Source: JBIKLM01 sp044375105
Lineage (GTDB): Bacteria > Planctomycetota > UBA1135 > GCA-002686595
Assembly: GCA_044375105.1 (NCBI GenBank)
Contig: JBILNK010000003.1
Span: 1 to 64,000, forward strand
Length of the DNA stretch: 64,000 nucleotides
Reading direction: 5' to 3'
Numbering within the stretch: position 1 is the stretch's first letter; each line of letters begins with the position of its first letter. Both the position numbers and the translations under genes were made by a program. Of this stretch, positions 63,173 through 64,000 are shown one piece after another. Under the pieces are notes generated by a model. The model saw nothing but the letters and a program-made list of their open reading frames with translations. It was not told where the DNA came from and did not search any database.

Positions 63173-64000
63173 ATGGGGCGACTGTTCCTCGCCTTCTTCT
63201 CAATCCTACTGGTCGGAGCGTCTTGCCTGGCCCAGCCCGGCCTGCTTCATGATGGTGGCGGCGATCCATCTGGGGCTCAACCAGTTCCGATGAAGGTACT
63301 TAAATCGGGTTATCAGTCGGGGCTCTTCGACGTCAACACGAGGGTCCCGATCGCTGTTTCCGGGGTGCAGGGGGGGCTCTACTACTCAGGTGGTACCGAA
63401 GGTGGCGGCATGACCGGGAAATTCCAGGTGCACCAGCAGGACCTGCTGTCCGTCACCTACGCAGAGGCTATCCAAGTCCATGGCCTTGCTGTCGGTGTCG
63501 TGAGGCATTTCGTGCCAACCGTCAGCCCCTACGGTGATTCGCACACAGACATACGCTCCCAGCCGACCGCTTGGCCGTTGGTCCTCGATTGGCATATGGA
63601 GAACCCGACGTTGACCATTTCACCGCAGCCAGCAGACTGGGCCCCCTTAGCGCCGCCGAATGGACCCGAAATTCGGGGTCATTTCGCGTCCTTGCACAAT
63701 GCGGGGGACATCGAGGCTGCGCTGGAATACCAGGGTTACGGTAGAGTTCAACCCCGGCCAGACCTCCTCGTGCTGGATACTAAGGCAGTTACCCTCGCCT
63801 CCATAAGCGGCTTTTGGTCTTCCTCAGACATCGAGTCTCCCGATCCAATCTTCAACATCAGTCCTGGTTGCGTTGAAGTGCTATATCCAGATGGAATCCT
63901 CGAGCGCATCGACGTTCAAACAGGTGGGGCAATACAGCTCCTCGGCTCGTCCATTTATATTTATTCTTCGAGGAATGCCTTTAGACAATATAATCCTAAC
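63173..64000 (+). CDS. Secreted protein of unknown function (3' end outside the window)
   Basis: An open frame of 276 codons runs from the ATG at 63173 to the right edge without a stop. It begins with a convincing signal peptide, MGRLFLAFFSILLVGASCLA, cleaved probably before or after the Cys (lipoprotein processing is possible). The mature part is rich in Gly, Ser, Asp and aromatic residues, with beta-like stretches such as SIYIYSSRNAFRQYN and YPDGILERIDVQTGGAIQL. It may be a repetitive surface protein of the beta-helix kind. Its A/T content is clearly higher than in the rest of the window. No family recognised. Confidence 0.75.
   Translation, partial: MGRLFLAFFSILLVGASCLAQPGLLHDGGGDPSGAQPVPMKVLKSGYQSGLFDVNTRVPIAVSGVQGGLYYSGGTEGGGMTGKFQVHQQDLLSVTYAEAIQVHGLAVGVVRHFVPTVSPYGDSHTDIRSQPTAWPLVLDWHMENPTLTISPQPADWAPLAPPNGPEIRGHFASLHNAGDIEAALEYQGYGRVQPRPDLLVLDTKAVTLASISGFWSSSDIESPDPIFNISPGCVEVLYPDGILERIDVQTGGAIQLLGSSIYIYSSRNAFRQYNPN

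Overview
The window is about 64 kb of very GC-rich bacterial chromosome (roughly 70 % by eye), densely packed with housekeeping genes. YidC has a large periplasmic domain, there are several lipoproteins, and many large secreted proteins are unrecognised. Degenerate and active M14 carboxypeptidases sit side by side, and menaquinone genes (ubiE/menG, ubiX, ubiA) are present. Together these suggest a deep-branching, high-GC Gram-negative such as a Planctomycetota lineage; that assignment is inference. Starts are often GTG or TTG, Shine-Dalgarno sequences are weak, and many adjacent genes overlap by 1-8 bases.

Layout. 1-11.7 kb (minus strand): a putative metallophosphoesterase, yidC, mnmE, nrdR, a ribonucleotide-reductase-like protein with two ATP-cones but no glycyl-radical motif, and smc (its 3' end is cut by the left edge). 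11.9-17 kb (plus): a parvulin-type prolyl isomerase and a coupled pair of M14 proteins, one apparently catalytically dead and one with intact zinc ligands. 17-23 kb: a MraY/WecA-family enzyme, nadD, hisS, a lipoprotein, miaA and a secreted unknown. 23.4-29.9 kb (minus): ubiE/menG, a CPBP membrane protease, ubiX, ubiA, holA and mutL, mostly overlapping. 30.4-33.7 kb: a large surface lipoprotein. 34.4-38.2 kb (plus): ruvB, a SpoIID-domain protein and tgt. 38.4-42.6 kb: an SH3-like secreted protein, panD, comF and a small membrane protein. 43.5-46 kb: a large unknown secreted protein. 46.3-52.3 kb (minus): guaB, guaA, an ABC exporter pair and a phosphopantetheinyl transferase. 52.8-57.9 kb (plus): a glycosyltransferase, an AceE-type pyruvate dehydrogenase E1 and a Nudix hydrolase. 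58-60.8 kb (minus): a membrane glycosyltransferase-like protein and a DUF4340 protein. 60.8-64 kb: an accessory edge of visibly lower GC, with a transposase relic, a complete IS256-family element with a 9-bp target duplication, and the start of a secreted protein running off the right edge.

The most novel observation is a family of structured non-coding repeats. Two copies (43189-43275 and 56925-57011) align without gaps over 87 nt (66 identities by hand count) and fold into the same two-part structure with at least one compensatory base-pair change. A third copy (30286-30385, minus strand) keeps the exact internal spacing, and a fourth, more divergent copy follows tgt. Three of the four lie directly after a stop codon. 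The second is a translationally coupled pair of M14 carboxypeptidase paralogues in which the first has lost every catalytic residue.
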